Origin: Verrucomicrobiaceae bacterium
GTDB lineage: Bacteria > Verrucomicrobiota > Verrucomicrobiia > Verrucomicrobiales > Verrucomicrobiaceae
Direction of reading: 5' to 3'
DNA: 64,000 bases
Assembly: GCA_016795375.1 (NCBI GenBank)
Contig: JAEUHJ010000204.1
Span: 1 to 64,000, forward strand
The position numbers and the translations under genes are program-made. Every line of letters begins with the position of its first letter. Positions within the stretch are counted from its first letter, which is position 1. The notes under the pieces were generated by a model. The model saw only the letters and a list, made by a program, of their open reading frames with translations, had not been told where the DNA came from and searched no databases. Shown one piece after another: positions 16,354-25,369 of the stretch.

Positions 16354-17643
16354 ATGCCGCACAAGCACGACAACGATCCCTGCAAAGGACGCACGCCTTT
16401 CAATGTCATCGACGGAGGCGTCACCGCCGCGAAGGGCTTCCGTGCCTCCGCCGTGACCTGCGGCATCAAAAACCCGGAAGCCACGCGTCTCGATCTCGCG
16501 CTCATTGTTTCCGACACGCCGACCGTCACCGACGCCGTTTTCACCACCAACAAGGTCCGCGCCGCCTGCGTGCGCGTGTGCCAGCAGCACATCAAGGACA
16601 GCGACACGCGCGCCATCATCGCCAACAGCGGCAATGCGAACGCCTGCACCGGCGTCCAGGGCATCCAGGACGCCAAGGCCATGACCAAGGCCGTCGCCGA
16701 GGAACTCGGCGTGAAAATGCGCCAGGTGCTCGTCTGCTCCACCGGCATCATCGGCATGCAGATGCCGATCGAGCGCATCCTGCCGAAAGTCCCCGACGCC
16801 ATCGCCAGGCTGAACGACAAAGGCAGCGACGACGCCATGCGTGCCATCATGACCAGCGACACGCGGCCGAAGACCTTCGCGGTCGAGGTGCCGTGCGGCA
16901 AAGGCAGCTTCCGCATCGGCGGCATCGCCAAGGGTGCCGGCATGATCTGCCCGAACATGGCCACCATGCTCTGCTTCATCACCACCGATGCCAAAGTGGC
17001 CAAGGATGAGATGAAGCGCAGCATGCGCTACGCGGTCGAGAAGTCCTTCAACTGCATCACCATCGACGGTGACACCTCCACGAACGACACCGTCATCGTG
17101 ATGAGCAACGGCCAGAGCGGCCTGCCGACCATCAAACGCAACACACCCGAGGCCGAGCTCTTCCGCTGCGCTTTGCACAAGGTGATGCTCGAACTCGCCA
17201 AGATGATCGTGTGCGATGGCGAGCGCGTGACGAAGTTCGTCGAGATCCGCGTGCGCAATGCCCGCACGCTGGGCGATGCCCGCAAAGTGGCCGAAACCGT
17301 CGCGAAGAGCCTGCTCGTGAAATGCAGCTTCCATGGCTGCGATCCGAACTGGGGCCGCATCATCCACGCCGTCGGTTATTCCGGTGCGCGCATTCGTGAG
17401 GAGCTCATCGACATCTACTTCGGCGGCCTGCAGGCATGCAAAGGCGGCCTCGCCACCAAAACACCCGTCACCGAGATGGAGAAGGTCGTGAAAGAGCCGA
17501 AATTCACCGTCACCATCGACCTCAACAGCGGCACCAGCGGCTACACCGTTTACACCAGCGACCTCTCCGAGGAATACATCGATTTTAACAGCGCCGAGTA
17601 CTCCGCAGCCATCCACGCCAAACGCCAGAAAGGCTTCGCATGA
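16354..17643 (+). CDS. argJ: Glutamate N-acetyltransferase / amino-acid acetyltransferase
   Basis: A 429-residue ArgJ, which recycles the acetyl group from N-acetylornithine to glutamate and may also use acetyl-CoA. The self-cleavage site is seen in GAGMICPNMATMLCFI (about residues 190-205), where the Thr of ATML becomes the N-terminal nucleophile of the beta chain. Also present are NSGNANACTG (oxyanion region) and, near the C-terminus, DPNWGRI. The start lies one base after the argC stop, and the end overlaps argB by four bases (ATGA), so translation is coupled. With argJ present, a separate argE is not needed for the cycle. Confidence 0.95.
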   Translation: MPHKHDNDPCKGRTPFNVIDGGVTAAKGFRASAVTCGIKNPEATRLDLALIVSDTPTVTDAVFTTNKVRAACVRVCQQHIKDSDTRAIIANSGNANACTGVQGIQDAKAMTKAVAEELGVKMRQVLVCSTGIIGMQMPIERILPKVPDAIARLNDKGSDDAMRAIMTSDTRPKTFAVEVPCGKGSFRIGGIAKGAGMICPNMATMLCFITTDAKVAKDEMKRSMRYAVEKSFNCITIDGDTSTNDTVIVMSNGQSGLPTIKRNTPEAELFRCALHKVMLELAKMIVCDGERVTKFVEIRVRNARTLGDARKVAETVAKSLLVKCSFHGCDPNWGRIIHAVGYSGARIREELIDIYFGGLQACKGGLATKTPVTEMEKVVKEPKFTVTIDLNSGTSGYTVYTSDLSEEYIDFNSAEYSAAIHAKRQKGFA

Positions 17644-18488
17644 CCGATCAAATCCAAAAGTCTGCGGTGCTGCTCGAAGCCCTGCCTTACATGCAGTCGT
17701 TCCGCGGCTGTACGTTTTTGATCAAGGTCGGCGGCAGCGCGATGGAGGATCCGGTGCAGGTCGATTCCTTCCTGCGCGATGTCGTCTTCCTCGAAGCCGT
17801 GGGCATCAATCCCGTCATCGTGCATGGCGGCGGCAAGGCGATCTCGAAGGCGATGAACGAATCCGGCCTGCAGGCGAAGTTCATCAACGGCATGCGCGTG
17901 ACCGACGACGAAACGATCAAGATCGTCGAGGAAACGCTCGCCCGTGTCATCAACCCGGAGATCGTGACCAAGATCAACGCCTTCGGCGGCAAGGCAGTCG
18001 GCATTCCGGGAACGGAAGTATTTCTCGGCGAGAAAATGACCGGCGATCTCGGCTGGGTTGGCGAAGTAAACGACTGCAAGCTCGGTTTGATCCAGGCCGC
18101 AGTGGCTGGTGAGTTTGTTCCTGTGGTTTCACCAGTCGCGCGCGAGCTTGCCTCCGGCAAAACGCTCAATGTGAACGCCGATCTCGCGGCTTGCGCGCTC
18201 GCGAAACGGCTCAAGGCCACCAAGCTCATCTTCCTGAGTGATGTGCGCGGCGTGATGCGCGATCCGAAGGACGACAACACGCTGATCCCGAGCCTTGACG
18301 AGGCCAGCATCGCGAAACTGAAAGCCGAAAACATCATCAGCGGCGGCATGATCCCGAAAGTGGACTCCTCGCTCGATTCGCTGCGCGGCGGCGTGGGTAA
18401 GGTGCATCTCATCGACGGACGTCTGCCGCACGCGCTGATCCTCGAAATCTTCACCGACGGCGGCATCGGCACGGAGATCCACCTTTGA
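17640..18488 (+). CDS. argB: N-acetylglutamate kinase
   Basis: A 282-residue kinase of the amino-acid kinase family, phosphorylating N-acetylglutamate, usually the feedback-controlled step. Landmarks are IKVGGSAM (about 22-29), VHGGGKAIS (about 61-69), NGMRVTD, NVNADLAACALA and FLSDVRGV. It begins with about 20 residues before the first beta strand, an N-terminal helix that in other kinases of this type supports hexamer formation and arginine inhibition; that is an inference. It overlaps argJ by four bases. After its stop comes a RelB/RelE-type pair rather than argD. Confidence 0.95.
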   Translation: MTDQIQKSAVLLEALPYMQSFRGCTFLIKVGGSAMEDPVQVDSFLRDVVFLEAVGINPVIVHGGGKAISKAMNESGLQAKFINGMRVTDDETIKIVEETLARVINPEIVTKINAFGGKAVGIPGTEVFLGEKMTGDLGWVGEVNDCKLGLIQAAVAGEFVPVVSPVARELASGKTLNVNADLAACALAKRLKATKLIFLSDVRGVMRDPKDDNTLIPSLDEASIAKLKAENIISGGMIPKVDSSLDSLRGGVGKVHLIDGRLPHALILEIFTDGGIGTEIHL

Positions 18489-18530
18489 AAGCAGGGTTGC
18501 TGTTTCCAGATCGGGCACTACTTTCCTGTC

Positions 18531-18737
18531 ATGAGCATTGTTGCCAAACAGAAGCTGGCCGAGATCACCGCGCTTTCCGCCGATGAAATGCGTGAGATCA
18601 TGCTGGGCATCGAAAACGCCCTGGAGGAATTGGAGGACATTGAGGACGTGAAACGCATCCATGCTGAGATTGCACGGGGAGAGGCGGAACTGGTGCCTTG
18701 GGAGGATGTGAAGAAGAATCTGGGGTTGGGAAAATGA
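18531..18737 (+). CDS. RelB/ParD-like antitoxin, putative
   Basis: A 68-residue acidic, helical protein (SADEMREIMLGIENALEELEDIEDVKRI), ending PWEDVKKNLGLGK, a tail typical of short RelB-like addiction-module antitoxins. Its TGA overlaps the ATG of the RelE-like toxin (AAAATGA), the usual coupling in such pairs. A weak sigma-70-like promoter can be read just upstream (TTGCTG at 18497-18502, 16 bases, TACTTT at 18519-18524), so the pair may have its own transcription within the arg cluster. The family call rests on size, charge and partner more than on a motif. Confidence 0.7.
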   Translation: MSIVAKQKLAEITALSADEMREIMLGIENALEELEDIEDVKRIHAEIARGEAELVPWEDVKKNLGLGK

Positions 18738-18994
18738 ATGCCCGGTATCAGGTCGTCTTCGATCGCCGTGCGGAAAAGTCGCTTAAATCCCTGCCGGGAT
18801 CGGAACAGCGACGGATTGAGAACGCCATCGACGGCCTTGCGATCAACCCGCGGCCCAACGGAGCGATCAAAATGACGGGAGTTCCATCCTGGCGTCTGCG
18901 TGTCGGCGATTATCGCGTCATCTACGATGTTCACGACAAAGTGCTCACCGTGCTCGTCCTCAAAATCGGCCACCGCCGCGAAATCTACCGCTGA
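18734..18994 (+). CDS. RelE/ParE-family toxin
   Basis: An 86-residue basic protein with the RelE/ParE fold pattern: YQVVFDRRAEKSLKSLP, then a helical segment ending AINPRPNG, WRLRVGDYRVIYDV, and C-terminal VLVLKIGHRREIYR. The Arg-rich strands and the terminal H-R-R-x-x-Y are typical of mRNA-cleaving RelE toxins. The ATG at 18734 was chosen because it overlaps the antitoxin stop; the longer frame from 18698 would cut into it. It lies 42 bases before argD, so the pair is inserted in the arginine operon without a gap in strand direction. Confidence 0.85.
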   Translation: MNARYQVVFDRRAEKSLKSLPGSEQRRIENAIDGLAINPRPNGAIKMTGVPSWRLRVGDYRVIYDVHDKVLTVLVLKIGHRREIYR

Positions 18995-19036
18995 CAAATC
19001 CGCTCCGCCTTCCATTCTCCACGACTTCAACCCTCC

Positions 19037-20284
19037 ATGTCCACCGCCTCAAACCCCGAAACCAACTGGCTCTCGCAATACGTCCTGCCAAATTACGGGC
19101 GTTACGATGTGTGGCCGGTGCGCGGCGAGGGCGCTTACGTCTGGGATCGCGATGGGAAGAAGTATCTCGACTTCGCCGGTGGCGTGGCCGTCTGCCCGCT
19201 GGGTCATTGCCCGCCGCCGGTCGTCAAAGCGATCACGGAGCAGACGAACACGCTGATCCATGTGTCGAACTGGTATTGCATCGACAAGCAGGCCGCGCTG
19301 GCGCGCATTCTCGTCGAGGAATGCGTGCAGATTCCGGGCAAGTGCTTCTTCTGCAACAGCGGTGCCGAGGCAAACGAGGGCCTGCTCAAGCTCGCACGCA
19401 AATACGGCCAGCAGACCGGTGGTCGCTACGAGATCATCACCTTCACTGGCTCCTTCCACGGTCGCACATTTGGTGCGATGACCGCCACGGCGCAGGAAAA
19501 AATCCATGGCGGCTTCGGCCCATTGCCGCCAGGCTTTGTTTATGCGCCGTTCAATGATCTGGAGGCCCTCAAAGCCGCGATCACGGACAAAACCGTCGCG
19601 ATCTTGCTGGAGCCGATTCAGGGGGAAAGCGGCGTGAATCCGGCCACGCCGGAGTTTTTGCGCGGTGCGCAGCGTTTGTGTCGTGAAAAGGACATGCTGC
19701 TGCTGTTGGACGAAGTGCAGACCGGTTTCGGCCGTGCGGGCGAACTGACCGGCTGGCGGAGCATCATCCCCGGTGATGAAATCCAGCCTGATGGCATCAG
19801 TTGGGCCAAAGCACTCGGCAGTGGCTTCCCGCTCGGCTCGTTCTGGGTGAATGATCGTCGCGATTTGAGCAAGCTGCTCGGCCCCGGCACGCATGGCACG
19901 ACTTACGGCGGTTCACCGCTCGCCTGCGCCGTCGGCATCGCCACGCTGCGCGCGATCATCGACGAAAAACTCTGCGACAACGCCAAAACACGCGGCGCGG
20001 CCATTGCCGCCGCTGTGCGAGCGTGGAAGCACCCGCTGATCAAAGAAATCCGCCAGATCGGCATCTTCATCGGCTTTGAACTCAACGCTGACGCGATCAG
20101 CGCCAAATCAAACGGCAAGCTGCCGTCCATCTTCCTCGCGCAAAAGCTGCTCGACGCCGGCATGATGGTCACCCCTGCCGGCCCGAACGTCGTGCGCTGG
20201 CTCTCGCCGCTGAACATCACGGCAGAACATGTCGAAGAAGGACTGGCGATCTTTAAGAGCGTGCTGGATGCGCTCGCTGCCTGA
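19037..20284 (+). CDS. argD: Acetylornithine aminotransferase
   Basis: A 415-residue class III PLP-dependent aminotransferase converting N-acetylglutamate semialdehyde to N-acetylornithine. Visible are CNSGAEANEGLLKLARKY (about 104-121), TGSFHGRTFGAM, the PLP aspartate region LLLLDEVQTGFGRAG, and the PLP lysine in SWAKALGSG (about 256). The length is normal. It follows the toxin-antitoxin pair by 42 bases. Relatives can also act in lysine synthesis, but the arg context makes ArgD the better call. A repeat-bearing gap of 135 bases separates it from argF. Confidence 0.93.
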   Translation: MSTASNPETNWLSQYVLPNYGRYDVWPVRGEGAYVWDRDGKKYLDFAGGVAVCPLGHCPPPVVKAITEQTNTLIHVSNWYCIDKQAALARILVEECVQIPGKCFFCNSGAEANEGLLKLARKYGQQTGGRYEIITFTGSFHGRTFGAMTATAQEKIHGGFGPLPPGFVYAPFNDLEALKAAITDKTVAILLEPIQGESGVNPATPEFLRGAQRLCREKDMLLLLDEVQTGFGRAGELTGWRSIIPGDEIQPDGISWAKALGSGFPLGSFWVNDRRDLSKLLGPGTHGTTYGGSPLACAVGIATLRAIIDEKLCDNAKTRGAAIAAAVRAWKHPLIKEIRQIGIFIGFELNADAISAKSNGKLPSIFLAQKLLDAGMMVTPAGPNVVRWLSPLNITAEHVEEGLAIFKSVLDALAA

Positions 20285-20290
20285 ATATGG

Positions 20291-20386
20291 ACGAATGATG
20301 AAATCCGAATGACGAATGAAGTCCAAAGCACGAATGTCGAATGGCCCGTCGCTGTGAATCGCGGCGTCCCGATCTGATTCGTCATT
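20291..20386. repeat. Intergenic GAATGACGAATG-type repeat
   Basis: In the argD-argF gap, several overlapping copies of GAATG/ACGAATG occur at 20291-20343. AATGACGAAT (20308-20317) is exactly inverted as ATTCGTCATT at 20377-20386, so the segment can fold into a long-loop hairpin. The 12-mer GAATGTCGAATG (20332-20343) is also found at 1294-1305. It is probably a dispersed non-coding repeat; whether it acts as terminator or processing site between argD and argF is unknown. Confidence 0.6.
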
Positions 20387-20419
20387 TGCCCGCTCCGCAT
20401 CGCCTCAAATCTCCCTTTC

Positions 20420-21331
20420 ATGATGAACCATCTCCTTTCCATCGAAGAGCTCAGCAAAGAGCAGATCGAAAAGATCGTCGATCTCGCCTGCGTGCTGAAG
20501 AAGGACCGCAAGTCGTCGCCGCAGGTGCTCACGGGGCAGCAGTGGGCGCTCATCTTCACGAAATCATCCACACGCACGCGCGTGAGCTTTGAAGTCGGCA
20601 TTCGTGAGTTGGGCGGGCAGGTGATGTTCCTCTCCGGCGCGGACATCCAGCTCGGCCGCGGCGAGCCGATCAAGGACACCGCGCGCGTTTTGGGCCGCAT
20701 GATCCACGGCGCGGTCATCCGCACCTTCGCGCAGCAGGACGTGGTCGATTTCGCGAAATACAGCGGCATGCCCACGATCAACGCGCTGACCGATGACGAG
20801 CATCCCTGTCAGATTCTGGCCGATTTGCAGACCATCCAGGAGCGTCTCGGTGGCTGGCAGGGGAAACGCGTGTGTTTCCTCGGCGATGGCGATTGCAACG
20901 TCGCGCGCTCGTGGATTTGGGCCTCGTCGAGACTCGGCTTTGAACTCGTCATCGGCGCGCCGAAGGAGTTTCAGCCGCAGGAGAGCTTCATGCGCAATGT
21001 TCCGCCGCAAACGATCCGCGTCGTCGATGATCCCGCCGAGGCGGTGAAAGGTTGCGACGTGCTCTACACCGACGTGTGGGTCAGCATGGGCAAGGAAGCC
21101 GAAAGCGCCGACCGCATCGAGATTTTGAAGCCCTGGCAGATCAACGACGCGCTGCTCAAGCACGCGAAACCGAACGCCGTCGTCATGCACTGCCTTCCGG
21201 CTTATCGTGGCAAGGAAATCACCGACGAAGTCATGGAGGCGAACGCCGATGTGATCTTCGACCAAGCCGAAAACCGCCTGCACGCGCAGAAGGCGGTGAT
21301 CGTGGAGATCACACGGAAGAGTGTGAACTAG
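20420..21331 (+). CDS. argF: Ornithine carbamoyltransferase
   Basis: A 303-residue enzyme forming citrulline from ornithine and carbamoyl phosphate. The carbamoyl-phosphate loop reads FTKSSTRTRVSFE (about 47-59), with the canonical STRTR. HPCQILADLQT (about 128-138), the ornithine loop DVWVSMG (about 217-223) and HCLPAYRG (about 255-262) follow. The two adjacent ATGs at 20420 and 20423 cannot be told apart; 20420 is given. It is the last arg gene here; argG and argH are not in the window. The convergent kinase gene ends 21 bases away. Confidence 0.95.
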   Translation: MMNHLLSIEELSKEQIEKIVDLACVLKKDRKSSPQVLTGQQWALIFTKSSTRTRVSFEVGIRELGGQVMFLSGADIQLGRGEPIKDTARVLGRMIHGAVIRTFAQQDVVDFAKYSGMPTINALTDDEHPCQILADLQTIQERLGGWQGKRVCFLGDGDCNVARSWIWASSRLGFELVIGAPKEFQPQESFMRNVPPQTIRVVDDPAEAVKGCDVLYTDVWVSMGKEAESADRIEILKPWQINDALLKHAKPNAVVMHCLPAYRGKEITDEVMEANADVIFDQAENRLHAQKAVIVEITRKSVN

Positions 21332-21352
21332 GCCATCGGTTCGATCCGCTGT

Positions 21353-24300
21353 TCAGCGTGATTCCAGCATTTTTCTGAGCTCCGCCTTGCCTGCATCGGT
21401 CATCTTCGTGCCGCCCACGGGTACGTTGTTGAGCGTGGGGCAGGTCTTGAGGATGGGGATGACGGCGTCCGTGACGGGCGTGCCGTCGAGGCGGAGGTAG
21501 CCGAGCGGCAGCTTCATCAGGGGCGCGAGACCTTGATCCGTGATCTTGGCACCGGTCAGCATGAGATAGTCCACGGATTTGAGCTGGGCGATGTGGGGCA
21601 GCCATTCGTCTGTGATCTTGTCTCCACTGAACTGCACCGAGGTCAGGTTCCGCAGGCGACCGAAGGCCCGCGAAAAACCCTCCGGGGTGAGGGTCGCCTT
21701 GCTCCGGTTGTCATGGCCCATGCGGAACATCTTCAGCTCCGGCATGGCGTTCGCGATCGCTGCCAGGCCAGCGTCGGAAATCGGGCAGACATTCACGTCC
21801 AACTCCCTGAGGCTGCGGAAGTCTTTCACGTTTTGCAGGCTTTCGCCGGTGAAGAGGGCGTTGAAATTCAGCGTCAGTTCCTGCAAACTGCCCAGTCCGG
21901 CGAGGACGGCTGCGGCTGCTGGCGGGAGATCGACGGGCGGCATGCTGAGAATCTCCAGGTTCTTGAGCCTGGCGAGGTGTTTGAAATGCTCCGGCTTGAA
22001 GGTCTTGACGACTTGCAGGTCGAGCCGCTTGAGCTTCGAGTTCGCGGGCAGATGAGCGAGGAAGGAGCCGTCGAGGCTGCGATCGGACACGTTCAAGTCC
22101 TCCAGTTCCGTCAAGGCCGTCAGCCCTGCCAGCATGGCATCGGTGAGGGTGCTACCTGCACCCTGGCGGCCGCCGGCCAGATCGAGTTTGCGCAACTTCT
22201 TGAAGCGGGGCAGGAAGGCCATGCCCTCCGCGGTCAGGTTGGGGCTGCTGGTGGTGAGTTCGAGCAGGTTCTCGTTGATGTAACCCAGACCCGTGCCATG
22301 AAAATGTTTGATCAGGTTGCCGATGGAGAGTGACTCCAGATTTTTCAGGCCCGAGAGATGGGCGAAGGCGGCATCATCCACTGCGGTTGGCATGAGATGC
22401 GCCGCTTTCAGCTTCGCCGCACCACGCAGCATCTCCACGGGCATGGTGCCTGGGCACTGGAAGAATCCGATCTTTTCGAGGTCCGGCGTACGGCCGAGGA
22501 TCTCGAACCACTTTCGTTCATCCTTGTCCGGGGTGAAGGAAAAGGTGTTGGCGTAGAATTCCACGAGGGTGAGTTTGCCTTTAGGCACGGGTTCACCCTT
22601 GTTCAATTTCTTCACCTCGCCGTCGCTTCGAAGTTTCACGTCCCAGGCTCCCGTCTCGACGGCGAATTCGCAAAGCGCACGGATCTCCTCCTGGGTGGCA
22701 GGCGCCAGTGGTGGCAGCACTTTGGCCGCCGGCAAGGGCGGTGCTGTGGGAGCGGTCGGCACTGTAGTCTTGCCGCTGCTGCCGAGGGGGGCTTTAGGCG
22801 ACGTGGTAGCGACGGAGGTGCTGGTCGGTGCGGCGGACTCACGCTGCGAGGCGACGTAGTCACGCACGCCCTTCACGCGCGTGGCCTCGTCGAGCTTCTG
22901 CGCCTTCGTCAGTTCGTCCTGGTAGGCCGCCAGCGCACGATCATACGCGGCGTGCAGCGGGGCGGCGTCTTGATCGCGTTTGGCAATGAGGGAGGTCATC
23001 TGCCCGCGCCAGGTCTTGCGCAGGGTTTGCAGAGAGGCTGGCGTGTCCTCGCCATCGATCTCCGGCACGGCGGCGGTGTTCTGGATGAGCGTTTTTTCAT
23101 TCCGCAGCGCGAGCGCCTCATCGAGTTTGCCCGCCTTGGAAGCCGTGGCGATGCTGCGATCCAGCGCGGCGGTGTATTTGGTGTTCAAATCGGCCACGGC
23201 GGCTTTGTGCGCGGCTCCGGCCTGTCGTTCATAGGCTTCCAAGAAGGTTTTTTCGAGGTTGGCGAGCTTCGCGGAGACGGGATCGGCGGGTGCCGGGGGC
23301 TGCGACACGGGCGCGGCAGACGTCATCGCTGGCGGCGGGGAGGTGGCAGCCACCGTCGGCTTGGCAGGCTCGCGAATCCAGGAGACCTCGCCATCGACGG
23401 CCTGGAGCCGCACTCGATGGAAGGTGGTGCCTTCGCTTGAAGCGCCAAAGGCGAAGTGGCCGGCTTTGGCCGGGCGCCAGACCCTCGAGCCGCCGCTCGT
23501 CTCGCTGCGCGGCCCCTCCCAAGCCAGCAGCGGTGATCCGTTCAGCCAGGCCTTCAGAGACAGGCGGTCGGGCTTCTGCAGCGTGACCTGGACGGTGATA
23601 CGGCTCCTGCCGACGAGCGGTTTTTCCAGACTCACCCAGCCCGGAGTGCCTCTGGTGAAAGCCGGTTGAACTTGGAAATGCACGAAGCCGGCCCTCACCT
23701 CCCCATGGTTGCCGTGCTGGATGGTGAAGAGGGTGTTTTGGAATTCATCATCGCCGTCCTGAGCGAAGGGAAGGAACAGCGCCACCTCACCCGGAGTCTC
23801 GCTCGGGGTGACCTCCGCATCCAGGATGTAGCCTGCGCTGGGACGCACGGGAACTTGGAGGCGTGCATGCCAGTCGCCCCTGCGCCCCGAGTGGGTCACC
23901 GCATCGCCATCGCGGGTCCATTTTCCAGTCACCGCGTCCAAGCCCAGATCAATGCCCGGCAGCAGTTCCACCGCCTTGGCACCCAGCACGGGAACCGGCT
24001 CCGTGAACGCCGGAGGCGGCGGTGTGGCGACGACGGCGGGCTTGGGTGCGGGTGGTGTCGCCGACTTGGGGGATGCCGGGGCTGGCTTCGATGTTTTGAC
24101 GGTCGGGGGCTGGGACGAGGCCACCGGCCGCGGTTTCGGCTTGCCGCCGAGGATAAAAAACACGCCGATGGCAGCCGCGGCCGTGGCTCCGAGGCCGATC
24201 CAGAGCCCTGCGTTCGATTTGGACTTCGATTTCGCCTTTTCAGACTTCGCCGCAGGGGCCGGTTCATCTGTCTTTGCCGACGCGACCGGACTCGCGGCAG

Positions 24301-25219
24301 GCTTTTGCGCCCGTGCCGCCCGCGCAGCCGCTTCCGCGGCCTCCTGCTGGCGTTGAATGAGCACCGAACGCGGCAGCGCCAGGATCGTGTCGAGTTCTTT
24401 GCGGATCTCCGCCGCGCTCTGATAGCGCGCCTCACGATCCGTCTGCATCGCCTTCGCAATGATCGCGTCGAAACGCGGATCGGTGCCCAGCTTCACGCCC
24501 GGCATGGTCCACATGCCGCGCGGAATTTCACCGCTGAGCATCTGACAGAGCATCACGCCGATCGCATACAAGTCCGCGCGGCCGTCCAGCGGAATGCCGG
24601 GAATCAGGGCTTCGGGCGCGACAAAATCAGGCGTGCCCATCGCCATGTTGGTCTTCGTCAGGCCGCTTTGGCTTGAATCGCTCTGCTTCGCCAGACCGAA
24701 GTCGGCCACCTTCACCGCGCCTTCCATGTTGATGAGGATGTTCGCGGGCTTGATGTCACGGTGGATGACGCCACGCGCGTGCGCATAAGCCAGCGCGTCG
24801 CAGACATGGGCGGTGATGGAAAGCGCGTAGTCCTCCGGCAGCCGCCCCTGCGCGACGATCATCTGCGCCACGTCCGTGCCGTCGATGAACTCCATGACGA
24901 AATACAGCAGCCCGCTTTGCGTCTCGCCGAAGTCGAAGACGTTCACGATGCTCGGATGGTTCATCTTCGCCATCGTGCGGGCCTCGTTTTTGAACCGCTC
25001 GGCAAACTGCGCGTCCTCATCGCCGATGAGGGCGCCCGGCAGCACCTTGATGGCCACCGCGCGGTCCAGCGAAGCCTGCACGGCCTTGTAAACCGCCCCC
25101 ATGCCGCCACGCCCGAGCAGTTTTTCGAAGCGATACTGCGGCAACATTGCCTGCATCTCCTCCAGTGATGGAGGCTGCCATCCGCCGGAGGGTTTGGAAC
25201 CAGATTGCGTCGTGCTCAT
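21353..25219 (-). CDS. Hanks-type Ser/Thr protein kinase with C-terminal leucine-rich repeats
   Basis: A 1288-residue receptor-like kinase. The catalytic domain covers about 30-285 with GRGGMG (36-41), VAIK Lys58, HRDIKPAN (153-160), DFG (173-175) and GTPDFVAPE, all intact. An Ala/Pro/Lys-rich linker leads to one transmembrane helix (338-358), then a Pro/Ala-rich segment and a concanavalin-like or 3-keto-disaccharide-hydrolase-like beta domain (about 420-620). A helical part follows (about 660-800), and from about 930 to the end there are leucine-rich repeats (LKNLESLSIGN, LTELEDLNVSD, LKNLEILSMP). The kinase faces the cytoplasm and the LRRs the periplasm. The ATG at 25219 is preferred to 25246. 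Signal and target are unknown. Confidence 0.88.
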   Translation of the reverse strand: MSTTQSGSKPSGGWQPPSLEEMQAMLPQYRFEKLLGRGGMGAVYKAVQASLDRAVAIKVLPGALIGDEDAQFAERFKNEARTMAKMNHPSIVNVFDFGETQSGLLYFVMEFIDGTDVAQMIVAQGRLPEDYALSITAHVCDALAYAHARGVIHRDIKPANILINMEGAVKVADFGLAKQSDSSQSGLTKTNMAMGTPDFVAPEALIPGIPLDGRADLYAIGVMLCQMLSGEIPRGMWTMPGVKLGTDPRFDAIIAKAMQTDREARYQSAAEIRKELDTILALPRSVLIQRQQEAAEAAARAARAQKPAASPVASAKTDEPAPAAKSEKAKSKSKSNAGLWIGLGATAAAAIGVFFILGGKPKPRPVASSQPPTVKTSKPAPASPKSATPPAPKPAVVATPPPPAFTEPVPVLGAKAVELLPGIDLGLDAVTGKWTRDGDAVTHSGRRGDWHARLQVPVRPSAGYILDAEVTPSETPGEVALFLPFAQDGDDEFQNTLFTIQHGNHGEVRAGFVHFQVQPAFTRGTPGWVSLEKPLVGRSRITVQVTLQKPDRLSLKAWLNGSPLLAWEGPRSETSGGSRVWRPAKAGHFAFGASSEGTTFHRVRLQAVDGEVSWIREPAKPTVAATSPPPAMTSAAPVSQPPAPADPVSAKLANLEKTFLEAYERQAGAAHKAAVADLNTKYTAALDRSIATASKAGKLDEALALRNEKTLIQNTAAVPEIDGEDTPASLQTLRKTWRGQMTSLIAKRDQDAAPLHAAYDRALAAYQDELTKAQKLDEATRVKGVRDYVASQRESAAPTSTSVATTSPKAPLGSSGKTTVPTAPTAPPLPAAKVLPPLAPATQEEIRALCEFAVETGAWDVKLRSDGEVKKLNKGEPVPKGKLTLVEFYANTFSFTPDKDERKWFEILGRTPDLEKIGFFQCPGTMPVEMLRGAAKLKAAHLMPTAVDDAAFAHLSGLKNLESLSIGNLIKHFHGTGLGYINENLLELTTSSPNLTAEGMAFLPRFKKLRKLDLAGGRQGAGSTLTDAMLAGLTALTELEDLNVSDRSLDGSFLAHLPANSKLKRLDLQVVKTFKPEHFKHLARLKNLEILSMPPVDLPPAAAAVLAGLGSLQELTLNFNALFTGESLQNVKDFRSLRELDVNVCPISDAGLAAIANAMPELKMFRMGHDNRSKATLTPEGFSRAFGRLRNLTSVQFSGDKITDEWLPHIAQLKSVDYLMLTGAKITDQGLAPLMKLPLGYLRLDGTPVTDAVIPILKTCPTLNNVPVGGTKMTDAGKAELRKMLESR

Positions 25220-25369
25220 GGAATGAGGAATGCGAGTAGGGATCAAGCCAGCCTAGCGTGGCCTTTGTTCCCTTGGCGACGTTTTTTTGTCGTGTGGCGG
25301 GGCGCACCACCCAAATGCCACCTTGCAGGCCCGCCGGGCCACGGCATTCATCGCCTTTCCCCATTCCCA

